Positions 1-7,509 of a DNA stretch of 64,000 nucleotides are shown piece by piece (position 1 is the stretch's first letter; every line of letters begins with the position of its first letter). The notes under the pieces are model-generated. The model did no database searches and was not told the DNA's origin. It worked only from the letters and a program-made list of their open reading frames with translations. The stretch is taken from positions 1-64,000 of the IMG/VR virus record IMGVR_UViG_3300035670_000075; one strand, 5' to 3'. The DNA is from a virus. Position numbers and translations under genes: made by a program.

Positions 1-49
1 TAGATGAATCTTTGTCTGCGCTTGGGAAAGGTGTTGAAGGTTTTTTTAT

Positions 50-141
50 CTCGTTCCCACGCGCCGCGTGGTAACGTTGAAGCACCGCGCTGCGGTGCGT
101 ACCTGAAAAATCGCTCCGCAGCGCGGTGATTCAGCAACGAG
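50..141. repeat. Composite GC-rich palindromic repeat, copy 1
   Basis: Starts with a ctcgttcccacgcgccgcg-type palindromic end, followed by an inner GC-rich inverted repeat built on caccgcgctgcggtg and ccgctccgcagcgcgg, and closes near an acgagaag end. The same architecture recurs at 514-681 and 6210-6320, with short forms at 4120-4141 and near 49103. It lies directly upstream of the gene at 157, whose Shine-Dalgarno site begins just after the repeat. It behaves like a REP/BIME or MITE-type intergenic element; no transposase is present. Confidence 0.8.
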
Positions 142-156
142 AAGAAAAGAGGATAA

Positions 157-510
157 ATGCCAATGACAATGAATATGAATGAGCTATTGCAGTCTAAAAC
201 TGTAACCGCTGTGCTAAAAAAGTACGGCATATCGGTCGAACACTATGTAACGTCAACCGAAAAGCAGGTGGCTTTTTACGAAAAACTGAAAGGTAAGTCA
301 CACGCATGGCATGTGATGAACCAAAGAAAATTATATTCAGATTTGCTTATTCCAATAGGCATAAGCAAGTCTGACGCGGAAAGATATTCAGACATGAACT
401 CTGCCAATTCATATCGCGGCGATCCACCAGATAAGGTGTCTGAGTTTATGTTCATTGTAGCGCTGTCTACATCGCTAGTTACTGAATATATACAGAGACT
501 TAACGACTAG
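157..510 (+). CDS. Hypothetical phage protein, 117 aa
   Basis: Not recognised. The start is the ATG preceded by agagga six to nine bases upstream. The N-terminus (MPMTMNMNELLQSKTV) offers several in-frame Met codons, so the exact start could be a few codons later. The composition is soluble and mixed alpha, without cysteine clusters, signal peptide or membrane segment. The gene is bracketed by two copies of the palindromic repeat, so it stands alone between repeat elements rather than in an overlapping operon. Its role is unknown. Normal codon use and a clear ribosome binding site support it being real. Confidence 0.65.
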   Translation: MPMTMNMNELLQSKTVTAVLKKYGISVEHYVTSTEKQVAFYEKLKGKSHAWHVMNQRKLYSDLLIPIGISKSDAERYSDMNSANSYRGDPPDKVSEFMFIVALSTSLVTEYIQRLND

Positions 511-513
511 CAT

Positions 514-681
514 CTCGTTCCAACGCGCCGCATTGGGACGCCGAATCACCGCGCTGCGGTGCGTACCTAAAAAACCGCTCCGCAGCGCGGAGATACCGCA
601 TTACCACGCGGCGCGTGGTAACGAGAAGAACCTCTCCGCAGCGCGGAGATGCCGCATTCCCACGCGGCGCGTGGGAACGAG
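514..681. repeat. Composite palindromic repeat, copy 2 (extended)
   Basis: A degenerate left end (ctcgttccaacgcgccgc) is followed by the inner caccgcgctgcggtg / ccgctccgcagcgcggag pair and then two successive right ends: ttaccacgcggcgcgtggtaa and ttcccacgcggcgcgtgggaa, each itself a palindrome. The repeated unit ctccgcagcgcggag plus right end appears twice, as if part of the element was duplicated. It separates the gene ending at 510 from the helicase gene. Confidence 0.8.
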
Positions 682-703
682 AAGAAACTCACAACACCAA
701 CCC

Positions 704-740
704 AAACCTGCCAGCCATTAAAAGCCCGGCAGGTTTTTTT
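704..740 (+). terminator. Rho-independent terminator upstream of helicase gene
   Basis: Perfect 8-bp stem aacctgcc (705-712) and ggcaggtt (728-735) with a 15-nt loop, running into seven T residues. It sits only about 16 nt before the helicase start codon. The stem could therefore end the upstream transcript, or act as an attenuator in the helicase leader. Confidence 0.75.
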
Positions 741-755
741 ATACCTGGAGGCTCA

Positions 756-3700
756 ATGATTTTCGACAAAGAAAGACTACAAAACCACCAACTGCAAGCA
801 CTTGGAATTGCGCTTGACGGCTTGGAAACCATCAAACTGATCGATGCCAACGACGCATCGCAAACCCACGAATACACGCCGGAATTGATTTGCGGTGACG
901 GCATGGGCGCTGGTAAGACCATCACTGAGATCGCCGTGCTGCTTGCCATGCTGGAGCGCGGCGGTGGGCGTGCGGTGTTCTTTTGTCCCAATACCGACTG
1001 GGGTTACGGCAACGTCATCAATGACTCGCTGAAAATCGGCGTCCCTAACCCCGCTGAGATTTTCTTCAAGTTCACCGATGTTGTGAGCGACCTAACCACG
1101 CTGCCTAAGCGCGACGGCGTTGCGCTGGTGAGCTACCCGCAGATGATCGGCAACAAGATGGTTGACGGTATTTATCAGTCGCGTTACGAGCAGGTGGTGC
1201 GTTGGTTGACACATGACCGCACGCGGGAGTTTCGCGGTGCTGTCGTGTTTGACGAAAGCCATATGTTTACAGGCTTGATTCAGCCTGTCGGACAGCGAGG
1301 GCGGCGCAAGCCTTCACAAACAGCGAAAACACTGGTGGCGTTCAAGATGGACGAGCACCTACGCCACGCAACGATGTACAACTTCAGCGCCACGTCGTTC
1401 AAGTATTACACCGATTTAGCGGCGTATCCGCGACTCGGCTTGTTCGGGCTTGGGCGTCCGTTTAACAGTCAGTTCGACTTGCTCGAATACCTGCGCAAAG
1501 GCGGTGCGTCGGTAATGGAGTTGGTGTCTACCCACCTCAAAGCCAAGGGTCAGTATTGCCGCCGCGAGGTCAGCATGGCGGGTGTCGAGATTATCGACAA
1601 GTCACGCACCACGGTCGAGTTGACGGCTGAGCAGCGGCGTGAATACAACACGATAGTAGCCTTCTTGCGTGAGATCGCCAGTAATCTCAATCAGGCGTTT
1701 ATTGCCACCGGCATCATTGGCGAAGAAGCCACGGAAGGCAAGAAGAAAGGTAGTGTCATGTCGATGTTTTACGGCATGGTGTATGTGCTTACCAAGTCGC
1801 TGTTGGCGGCGTACAAAGTGCCGCGCTTGCTGGAACTGATGGAAGAACTTGACGGCGAGCTTGAGGATGGCGCGTCGTTCGTGATTTATTCATCGCTGAC
1901 AGGGGCGGCAACAGAGAGCCGCGCTTACCGCGTGGCGAGCGAATTCAACGATGAAGACGATGATTCTAGCGAGATTGACCTTGACACGGTAGAGGTTAAT
2001 GATCGCGGTCGCTTGATTGAATGGTTGCGGCAGCAGTGTCCGGTTTATCAGTATCGCACCGAGTACGACGACAACGGCAATCCGCGCCAGGTACTCGACA
2101 AGGATGAGCATGGTAATCCGATTATCAGCATTGAAGCTGAGCAAATTCGTGACGAAATGATCGAAGCCTTGCTGGATGTGCAGTTCCCTGAAAACGCCTT
2201 TACCGTGCTGCTGGAAACGCTTGGCGACACGTTGGGTGAGTACAGCGGACGCGAATACCGCTTCAAGCGCAACGCGCAAGGCAAACGAGTGCGGATGCCG
2301 CATGGCGTGAAGGGGCGCGCGGCAGACATGAAGCGCTTCCACGACGGCGAGATGCAGCACATGCTGCTTGGGCAAGCCGGGCAAGCGGGAATTAACCTGC
2401 ACTGTGCGCCGGAGTATGAGAATCAGCGTACCCGCGTGTTCGCTGCATTGTCCGTGTCAGAGCAGGTACAGGGCATGGTGCAGGCAACTGGGCGTGTCAA
2501 TCGGTTCGGGCAGACTAAGTCGCCGTACATGGCACTTATGACGACAACGCTGGCGTGTGAGCAGCGCTATATCGCCGCCGTAGCGTCCAAGATGGCGGAG
2601 ATGGGCGCGCTTATCAGTGGTAGTCGCGACAACTTCGACGAGGGTGGCTTTATCACCACCGACATGGGGTTGATGGATGGTTACGCTTACGATGCCATGC
2701 AGCAGTTGTTCGCTGAGATTATCGACGGCGATCACGAAGAACTCGGCGTAGATCGCAGCGCAATCGAGATGATGGGGTTCGGTGCCGACTTGATTGACAG
2801 TAATAACCTGACGTTCAAGCGTGAGAATAATGTCAGCGTCAAGCAATTCATGAATCGGCTGGTAATTCTGCCAATTGCCGAGCAGCCTGGCGAGCCTGGG
2901 TTGCAGGACGTGGTTTTCGATTTGTTCTATCAGAAGCGTCTTGAAGTGATTGACCGGGCGATAGACAGAGGCACTTACGATCACGGCCCGCAAAGCCTGA
3001 AAGCGCAGAGCATAAAGCTTGTCAAGAAAGAGCTAGTTCATACCCACGCCGACGGTCAGGTGACGCACTTGTTGACGCTTGATGCGGAATTCAAGAACAA
3101 GCGCGTACCCTATAGAGATTTGCCGCACGGCAATGGCTTTTGGGTTTACACAAGCAAAGACGGCAGCTTGCGTGCCGCGTGGTACAGCAACAGCCTGCAA
3201 AAGCGGATGTCGTGGGCGCAACCTGACGGACGCAGAGGTTCGCTGTCGGTTGATATTTTCGATGAAACACACCGCGAAGTCACCGGATATTCAGCCGGTG
3301 AGTTGCAAGCGATGTGGGAAAGTGCGTACAACGCCGCGCCGGAAGTGCGAACGGAAACGATTTACCTGGTCAGCGGCGGCGAGTTGCACCTTGGAAAAGT
3401 GCTGAATAGTGAGAACCTGCGCGTGGTGCGTGACACCACGGACGACGGTGAGCATGTATCAGGTATCCGCCTGGGTTATTCCGACATGCAGGATTTCCTC
3501 GCTCACTTCCAACGCAGTGCCGATGTACCGGACTTAACGCCGCAGCAGATTATCGATATGGTGATGGAGCAGCGTAAAGTCGTCAAGCTGTACGGCGGCA
3601 TTGAGTTCCGGCGTACTACGTCGTACATGAAGGGAACCGCCTATCTGGAAGTGTGCGCAAGCGGCGGCAAAATGCTGCCAAAACACATGCATCCAGCAAT

Positions 3701-3839
3701 GATTGCGTGCGGTGTGATGAAGGTTAGTAATAAACGCCGTAAGTTTTTCTTGGTGACGAATGACATGGTTGGCGTTGTGACTGCTGTTTGCAGACAGTTG
3801 ACAGGTGGGGTTGGTAGTGCGGTGGTGGGGATTGTTTGA
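756..3839 (+). CDS. Strawberry-notch-like SF2 helicase/ATPase
   Basis: Large ATPase of helicase superfamily 2, closest in architecture to the Strawberry-notch group found in phages and plasmids; probably acts on DNA in replication or transcription takeover. Numbering from ATG 756 (1027 aa): Walker A GDGMGAGKT at about 47-55, DEAH-like box DESH at 166-169, and a C-terminal helicase lobe with GQAGQAGINLH and the arginine-finger motif GRVNRFGQ near residue 580. About 400 further C-terminal residues are unassigned. The frame is open upstream to 615, but that extension runs through the palindromic repeat and terminator. ATG 756 has a good SD (ctggagg, 745-751), so it is chosen. Family assignment is by motif reading only. 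Confidence 0.85.
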   Translation: MIFDKERLQNHQLQALGIALDGLETIKLIDANDASQTHEYTPELICGDGMGAGKTITEIAVLLAMLERGGGRAVFFCPNTDWGYGNVINDSLKIGVPNPAEIFFKFTDVVSDLTTLPKRDGVALVSYPQMIGNKMVDGIYQSRYEQVVRWLTHDRTREFRGAVVFDESHMFTGLIQPVGQRGRRKPSQTAKTLVAFKMDEHLRHATMYNFSATSFKYYTDLAAYPRLGLFGLGRPFNSQFDLLEYLRKGGASVMELVSTHLKAKGQYCRREVSMAGVEIIDKSRTTVELTAEQRREYNTIVAFLREIASNLNQAFIATGIIGEEATEGKKKGSVMSMFYGMVYVLTKSLLAAYKVPRLLELMEELDGELEDGASFVIYSSLTGAATESRAYRVASEFNDEDDDSSEIDLDTVEVNDRGRLIEWLRQQCPVYQYRTEYDDNGNPRQVLDKDEHGNPIISIEAEQIRDEMIEALLDVQFPENAFTVLLETLGDTLGEYSGREYRFKRNAQGKRVRMPHGVKGRAADMKRFHDGEMQHMLLGQAGQAGINLHCAPEYENQRTRVFAALSVSEQVQGMVQATGRVNRFGQTKSPYMALMTTTLACEQRYIAAVASKMAEMGALISGSRDNFDEGGFITTDMGLMDGYAYDAMQQLFAEIIDGDHEELGVDRSAIEMMGFGADLIDSNNLTFKRENNVSVKQFMNRLVILPIAEQPGEPGLQDVVFDLFYQKRLEVIDRAIDRGTYDHGPQSLKAQSIKLVKKELVHTHADGQVTHLLTLDAEFKNKRVPYRDLPHGNGFWVYTSKDGSLRAAWYSNSLQKRMSWAQPDGRRGSLSVDIFDETHREVTGYSAGELQAMWESAYNAAPEVRTETIYLVSGGELHLGKVLNSENLRVVRDTTDDGEHVSGIRLGYSDMQDFLAHFQRSADVPDLTPQQIIDMVMEQRKVVKLYGGIEFRRTTSYMKGTAYLEVCASGGKMLPKHMHPAMIACGVMKVSNKRRKFFLVTNDMVGVVTAVCRQLTGGVGSAVVGIV

Positions 3840-3849
3840 TTGGGTGTTG

Positions 3850-3858
3850 TGTGTTAAC
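3850..3858 (+). promoter_or_regulatory. tgtgttaac motif, possible early promoter/operator
   Basis: TGTGTTAAC lies 24 nt upstream of the start at 3882. The same 9-mer occurs at 35802-35810 and 62807-62815, and an 8/9 form at 47383-47391, each 30-60 nt ahead of a plus-strand gene. It contains the palindrome GTTAAC. Its function is not known. Confidence 0.35.
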
Positions 3859-3881
3859 ATGAGTTTTGATTGGAGGATTAC

Positions 3882-4103
3882 ATGACTAAAGAGTGCTACG
3901 AAATTAGACCTAAAGATATTCCTAATGATTTCCCTGTCAAGCCTGTATCCGATAAGTCTCTTGCAAAAAAACCAACAACATGCGGTTGCTGCGGGCTTAC
4001 GTGGGATGACTCAATTATCACATCATATACTCCATCACCATCTGGTAGATGTCCGTTTGAGTATTATCATGAGTATTTTGAGCCTGATGATTGGGGGCAA
4101 TAA
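3882..4103 (+). CDS. Small zinc-binding-type phage protein, 73 aa
   Basis: Small protein with a CxCC segment (TTCGCCGLTWDDS) followed by SYTPSPSGRCPFEYYH, a conserved-looking Cys/His pattern resembling small phage proteins that probably bind one metal ion. The start is ATG 3882 with ggagg (3872-3876) five bases upstream. An in-frame TTG at 3870 would swallow that SD and is rejected. It follows the helicase by 42 nt and is preceded by the tgtgttaac motif, so it may be separately transcribed. No function can be assigned. Confidence 0.75.
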   Translation: MTKECYEIRPKDIPNDFPVKPVSDKSLAKKPTTCGCCGLTWDDSIITSYTPSPSGRCPFEYYHEYFEPDDWGQ

Positions 4104-4119
4104 AGTTAAACTCATTTTT

Positions 4120-4141
4120 CTCGTTACCACGCGCCGCGTGG
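4120..4141. repeat. Short palindromic repeat end, solitary
   Basis: ctcgttaccacgcgccgcgt followed by gg matches one palindromic end of the composite repeat (11-bp arms in the full form at 6210), without the inner part or partner end. It lies in the gap before the gene at 4167. It could be a solo end left by deletion or a minimal mobile unit. Confidence 0.7.
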
Positions 4142-4166
4142 AATGATAAAAATTGTGTGGTGATAT

Positions 4167-4775
4167 ATGACTAACTTTGACTGCTGGAACGACCCTGATC
4201 TATACAGTGATGGATTTGAACAACCGGATGGTGACATGGGTAACGGACACTTGTTTGATGGCTTAGATGGCGACGCAACAAAATGGGGTATTAGTGATTT
4301 TTACGATGAAAATGCTGATGTGCTTAAAAATGCCGTGCAGTCTGGAGAGCCTTTCGATACCGGGTGGTTTTCTTGCAAAAAAGAAGTCATCACTGGTCGT
4401 GTAAGTCGCTCAGTTAAAGGCGGTAAAATCTCCGTTGAAGTTAGTGAGTGCATGGATGAAGCGAGATATTTGGTTGATACAGACTATTATGAGGCAACCG
4501 ACAAAAAGCATAGCGACGGATATTCCGCGCTTGAATCACTTGGGCTTGATGACGAGCAAATTAAAGAAGTCATCGAGAGCACGGCAAGCTCATGCGGACT
4601 TGGCGAAGAAAACTGCAAGCGTGCGTCGAGCGCAATTGACGCTAGTAGTTCTTATGATAAGGTCTGTGAAGAGCTTGATAAGCTTGCTGTGCAAACCTCA
4701 AGCGAGCTTGAAGCATGGTATCAGCAAGTTATCGCTGAATGTAAAGCGAGAATAGAGGAAGGTTTTGATGAATAA
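4167..4775 (+). CDS. Hypothetical acidic phage protein, 202 aa
   Basis: Unrecognised acidic soluble protein. The N-terminal quarter is rich in Asp and aromatic residues (NDPDLYSDGFEQPDGDMGNG). The C-terminal half is helical with Ser/Glu-rich segments and probably forms a coiled coil. No metal-binding cluster or membrane segment is seen. The upstream ribosome-binding signal is weak (gtggtgat before ATG 4167). Its stop overlaps the next start by 8 nt, so the two genes are translationally coupled and probably work together. Confidence 0.65.
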   Translation: MTNFDCWNDPDLYSDGFEQPDGDMGNGHLFDGLDGDATKWGISDFYDENADVLKNAVQSGEPFDTGWFSCKKEVITGRVSRSVKGGKISVEVSECMDEARYLVDTDYYEATDKKHSDGYSALESLGLDDEQIKEVIESTASSCGLGEENCKRASSAIDASSSYDKVCEELDKLAVQTSSELEAWYQQVIAECKARIEEGFDE

Positions 4776-5181
4776 GCACGAAGCCAAAAAGCTCCTCGGT
4801 AGAACTGTAAAGGCATGGACGGCGGTTAATGGCGTTTATGTTGGTCGTCTGGTTGGGATTGATACAAGACGCGGAAAATGGCGAGGTTTCGTGTTGATTA
4901 CGGGTATCATAAGCCCTGCTTGCCATTTTGACGGTACTCGCCGTCACGGGTTTCGTGTTGGTGAATTGATTGATGTCGGCGGCATCAGCATCAATCCAGC
5001 ACCAGGAATGCTTGGCAAAGCAGATTATATGGATGCTGTAAAGTTAGAGCGTGATGCCATGTCTAACTATGATCCAAGCAAACCAAAAATGGGGTGGGTG
5101 ACTGGTGCATTAAGTCGTTTTGACGCTGAAATAGAAAGGCTTAAGAAAGGAAAGCCTGACTACGCCACAAGGTATTTGTGA
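4768..5181 (+). CDS. Hypothetical protein, 137 aa, coupled to 4167 gene
   Basis: Unrecognised. ATG 4768 is chosen because agaggaagg lies 6-14 nt upstream inside the preceding gene; an in-frame TTG directly before it is ignored. The N-terminal half has beta-rich alternating patterns (GRTVKAW, GVYVGRLVGI, WRGFVLITGI) typical of a small SH3/KOW-like barrel, and the C-terminal part is helical and basic. The barrel suggestion is pattern reading only. It ends just before a run of three hairpins at 5218-5281. Confidence 0.65.
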   Translation: MNKHEAKKLLGRTVKAWTAVNGVYVGRLVGIDTRRGKWRGFVLITGIISPACHFDGTRRHGFRVGELIDVGGISINPAPGMLGKADYMDAVKLERDAMSNYDPSKPKMGWVTGALSRFDAEIERLKKGKPDYATRYL

Positions 5182-5217
5182 TTTATTCGCGCCGCAGTGC
5201 GTAAGCGTAAATTGAAG

Positions 5218-5281
5218 TGCCAGTCTCCAGACTGGCATACGCCGCTATAAGCGGCGTCTGTGCTAAGCCGGTGCTTAGCAC
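5218..5281 (+). other. Three consecutive perfect hairpins in a 5' leader
   Basis: Three back-to-back stem-loops: 5218-5225/5230-5237 (8 bp, loop tcca), 5239-5245/5251-5257 (7 bp, loop tataa), and 5260-5267/5274-5281 (8 bp, loop ccggtg). None is followed by a T tract, so they are not ordinary terminators. They lie between the stop at 5181 and the strong SD aaggagg of the gene at 5316, which places them in its leader. They could be RNA-stability or regulatory structures, or processing sites. Confidence 0.7.
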
Positions 5282-5315
5282 TCCCAGTTGCCATACAAAA
5301 CAACAAGGAGGCTTT

Positions 5316-5717
5316 ATGCCAAGAATCAAAATAGAATTACCAACATCCAGTGGCAGGCGCACTGGTGTCGTGTGGAAAGTTGATAGCGTTGATACGTCAA
5401 AGAAAGACGGACACGCCTTCGTCGGTAGCTTCCTGCGCGAGCAACAATACGACTTTGATGTGGGCACTGTAATCGTGATGAAAGTGCCTGAAGGCAGTGT
5501 TAAACGAGGTTATCACAGCGGCGTTGCTTATCGCCTTACCGAAGGCGGCGAACTGGAAAAGTTTGCCAGCGCAGACGATTGGCGCGGTGATTTCCTCGAC
5601 TTCCGCGATTCGGTTGCTGCTGAGATTAACAAATCAGCGCATGAGGAAAATAACCCATTGGCTGATTTCTCTGACGAGCAAATCTATGCTGAAGCAAAGC
5701 GGAGAGGGATAGTATGA
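5316..5717 (+). CDS. Hypothetical protein, 133 aa
   Basis: Unrecognised phage protein. The start at ATG 5316 is fixed by a near-perfect SD (aaggagg, 5304-5311 region). The frame is open to 5217 but that stretch is the hairpin array. The sequence looks like an N-terminal beta domain (MPRIKIELP ... GTVIVMKVPEGSV) and a C-terminal helix with acidic patches ending in FSDEQIYAEAKRRGIV. The next gene starts inside its last codon (ATGA overlap), indicating translational coupling with the ParB-fold-like protein. Confidence 0.7.
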   Translation: MPRIKIELPTSSGRRTGVVWKVDSVDTSKKDGHAFVGSFLREQQYDFDVGTVIVMKVPEGSVKRGYHSGVAYRLTEGGELEKFASADDWRGDFLDFRDSVAAEINKSAHEENNPLADFSDEQIYAEAKRRGIV

Positions 5718-6136
5718 ACAGAGAATTAATTGCGCAGATTTACGCTAAATTCTGTAATGACAACCAAGGGGATAATCAATATCTATTATTTATGCCGCCT
5801 GTTAAGTTCATCGAGCTTACAGGAAGGCAAGACCCGTCCGATTACGCTGATGTGTTTGACGAGCAGAGATTCATGCGTTCGCTCGAAGATGACGGCTTTC
5901 CTGAGCTTGAAGTACACAAGGACGGGCAGGTTATGAGCAGCGAAGGAATGCACCGTGCTGTTGCCGCGCGTGACGCAGGTATTGACGAGATTCCAGTTTT
6001 CATCGCTGTAGTCGATTACGACTTGGTGAGAGGTCATGTCAACGGCAGCTTAACGCTTGACGATGTAATGAGCAGGATTGTCGATTTGCCATTGCCGCAA
6101 GTATTCAAAAAATTTGACGAAAGTGTTTATAAGTGA
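5714..6136 (+). CDS. ParB/sulfiredoxin-fold-like protein, 140 aa
   Basis: Residues around 35-95 contain VFDEQRFMRSLEDDGFPELEV followed by DGQVMSSEGMHRAVAARDAG and IPVFI, the layout of the ParB/Srx nucleotide-binding fold, in which a GxHR loop follows a short beta strand. In phages such domains occur in DNA-partition proteins, nucleases and DNA-modification regulators; the exact activity cannot be told. It starts in the stop of the previous gene (ATGA). Assignment is by motif resemblance and is tentative. Confidence 0.55.
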   Translation: MNRELIAQIYAKFCNDNQGDNQYLLFMPPVKFIELTGRQDPSDYADVFDEQRFMRSLEDDGFPELEVHKDGQVMSSEGMHRAVAARDAGIDEIPVFIAVVDYDLVRGHVNGSLTLDDVMSRIVDLPLPQVFKKFDESVYK

Positions 6137-6145
6137 GGATTTTTC

Positions 6146-6202
6146 ATGACCACGCAAAGTAATAATTCACAAATTAATGATGTGCGGATTGCTGTTTTTT
6201 AG
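6146..6202 (+). pseudogene. 18-codon ORF truncated at a repeat junction
   Basis: ATG 6146 follows gtgaggatttttc, a usable SD, 9 nt after the stop of the ParB-like gene. It encodes MTTQSNNSQINDVRIAVF and stops 8 nt before the palindromic repeat at 6210. Good initiation signals followed by an abrupt stop at the repeat boundary suggest the N-terminal remnant of a longer gene interrupted by the repeat. A genuine micro-protein is the alternative. Confidence 0.35.
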
Positions 6203-6209
6203 GTATTCT

Positions 6210-6320
6210 CTCGTTACCACGCGCCGCGTGGTAACGATGAATCTCCGCGCTGCGGAGCGGTTTTAAGGTACGCACCGCAGCGCGGTGCTTCGGCATTCCC
6301 ACGCGGCGCGTGGGAACGAG
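6210..6320. repeat. Composite palindromic repeat, copy 3 (complete)
   Basis: The cleanest copy. The left end gttaccacgcg-c-cgcgtggtaac is a perfect 11-bp-arm palindrome, followed by ctccgcgctgcggag, ggtacgcaccgcagcgcggtg, and the right end ttcccacgcggcgcgtgggaacgag. Left and right outer ends are inverted relative to each other, so the whole element can fold as a cruciform. It separates the 18-codon remnant from the zinc-finger gene at 6341. Confidence 0.85.
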
Positions 6321-6340
6321 AAAAATAAAACGAGATTAAT

Positions 6341-6526
6341 ATGCACATTAAAAAATTCCCATGCCAGATATGCGGAAAGGAAGTTGAAAAACTTAATCTT
6401 GAAGTTGAAGATGGCAAGGGAAATAGAAAAAAGTATGTTTACTGTAGTCATGGGCATAGACGTGAGCATGAAGAAAAACTTAAAAGTAAGAGTTTTAATG
6501 TTATAGATATTGCTTACAGGAAGTGA
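6341..6526 (+). CDS. Small zinc-finger protein, 61 aa
   Basis: Has an N-terminal CxxC knuckle (FPCQICGKEVEKL) and a second Cys/His group (YCSHGHRREH), consistent with a single treble-clef or ribbon-like zinc site, followed by a basic helix. A DNA- or protein-binding accessory role is possible but not demonstrated. It lies immediately after the complete palindromic repeat. Its stop is 2 nt before the start of the 27-codon gene at 6529, and its last codons supply that gene's SD. Confidence 0.65.
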   Translation: MHIKKFPCQICGKEVEKLNLEVEDGKGNRKKYVYCSHGHRREHEEKLKSKSFNVIDIAYRK

Positions 6527-6528
6527 GT

Positions 6529-6612
6529 ATGATGGGTAGAGCAATAGCTAAACCCATCATGCGACACACAGGCTACCACAGAAAACAACCAAGGATTCCT
6601 TACTACAAATGA
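6529..6612 (+). CDS. Basic 27-aa mini-protein coupled to HAD phosphatase
   Basis: ATG 6529 has a strong SD (aggaag within the preceding stop region) and encodes MMGRAIAKPIMRHTGYHRKQ plus seven residues, ending in an ATGA overlap with the HAD gene. The peptide is strongly basic. A 9-bp perfect hairpin (6529-6537/6552-6560) overlaps its start, which could hide or regulate initiation. It may be a leader peptide controlling the phosphatase or a real micro-protein. Confidence 0.5.
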   Translation: MMGRAIAKPIMRHTGYHRKQPRIPYYK

Positions 6613-7067
6613 TTCCAGATAACATCCAACTCATCATCTTCGACGCCGACGGCACGCTGCGCCAGGCAAAATCAAACCCCATCGCGCCATCGACGGCTGA
6701 CGATTGGGACTTTCTGCCTGGTGTGGAAGAATGGTTTAGCGCCAACCGCAAGCGATACCATATCGGCTTCGCCAGCAACCAGGGCGGAGTCGAGAAAGGC
6801 TACGTCAAGCACGACGTAGCGCTATATGCGCTGGTGAGCATGGCGCAGCAGTTGAGAATTTTCGACATGGCTGCGGTCAGGATGTGCGAACACTATGGCG
6901 AACATCCGCGCCGCAAGCCAAACGCCGGTATGCTGGTAGAGTTGATGGACTATTTCGGCGTGTCACCGCAAGATACGCTGATGGTTGGCGATATGAAGTC
7001 GGATGAACAGGCGGCAGCAAACGCTGGATGCTGTTATTTGCATCCGCGTGAGTTGTTTTTGTGGTGA
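6609..7067 (+). CDS. HAD-IIIA family phosphatase
   Basis: 152-aa phosphatase of the haloacid dehalogenase superfamily (subclass IIIA, as in HisB, GmhB and the phosphatase half of polynucleotide kinase). All four motifs are visible: D12-x-D14 (FDADGTLR), S56-N57 (ASNQGG), K103 (RRKPNAGM) and D128/D132 (VGDMKSDEQA). The nucleophile is Asp12. The substrate is unknown; a nucleic-acid 3'-phosphate or small sugar/nucleotide phosphate is plausible in a phage. Start ATG 6609 overlaps the 27-aa ORF stop. It is convergent with the tail block, with only 10 nt between stops. Confidence 0.85.
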   Translation: MIPDNIQLIIFDADGTLRQAKSNPIAPSTADDWDFLPGVEEWFSANRKRYHIGFASNQGGVEKGYVKHDVALYALVSMAQQLRIFDMAAVRMCEHYGEHPRRKPNAGMLVELMDYFGVSPQDTLMVGDMKSDEQAAANAGCCYLHPRELFLW

Positions 7068-7077
7068 TCACGTATGA

Positions 7078-7509
7078 TTAGATCGCCACGCCTGACAAAA
7101 TAGAGGCTTTCTCGGTGTCAGTAACAAAGCCTTTCGACTCAAGCATTGAAACGCCATCGGTGATGCGCTGATCAGGTAAGCCTGTCTGCGCATCAAAAAT
7201 CTTGAAGCTTTCCATTGCCTGCACCCACTGCCAAAGCGTAGAAACTTCCCAGTCGTAAACCGGACTTCCGCTTTGCGCGGCGGCAATGATTGATTGTTGC
7301 TTGAGTCCGAAAAGCTCAACAAATTGTTGTCTACCGATAACAACGTCAATCACTTGCGGGTCATCCGCCCACTGACCATTTTGATATAATTTGCCGAGCG
7401 GATTTTCATTGTCCGCAACGGCGATCATGAATGGGTCATTGATAGTGGTTGGCAGGTCTGATAACGCAATGCATTTACTTGCTGCGTTAATTTGCGCGTA
7501 TCTTTGCAT
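7078..7509 (-). CDS. Tail-block terminal protein, 143 aa
   Basis: Last gene of the leftward tail transcript. It is unrecognised, but its position after the fibre genes and mixed composition (DNENPLGKLYQNGQWADDP, WQWVQAMESFKIFDAQTG) resemble small fibre-associated or fibre-assembly proteins. It starts at the stop of the preceding gene (TAATG overlap at 7509). An imperfect 9-bp hairpin spans the 3' junction with the convergent HAD gene (about 7061-7090). Confidence 0.55.
   Translation of the reverse strand: MQRYAQINAASKCIALSDLPTTINDPFMIAVADNENPLGKLYQNGQWADDPQVIDVVIGRQQFVELFGLKQQSIIAAAQSGSPVYDWEVSTLWQWVQAMESFKIFDAQTGLPDQRITDGVSMLESKGFVTDTEKASILSGVAI

Noticed and set aside
50-681. CRISPR array suggested by repeated palindromes
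   Set aside because: Repeat units are inverted and composite, with no regular unique spacers and no cas genes.
615-755. 47-codon N-terminal extension of the helicase
   Set aside because: It is translated from repeat and terminator DNA; the SD and family alignment start at ATG 756.
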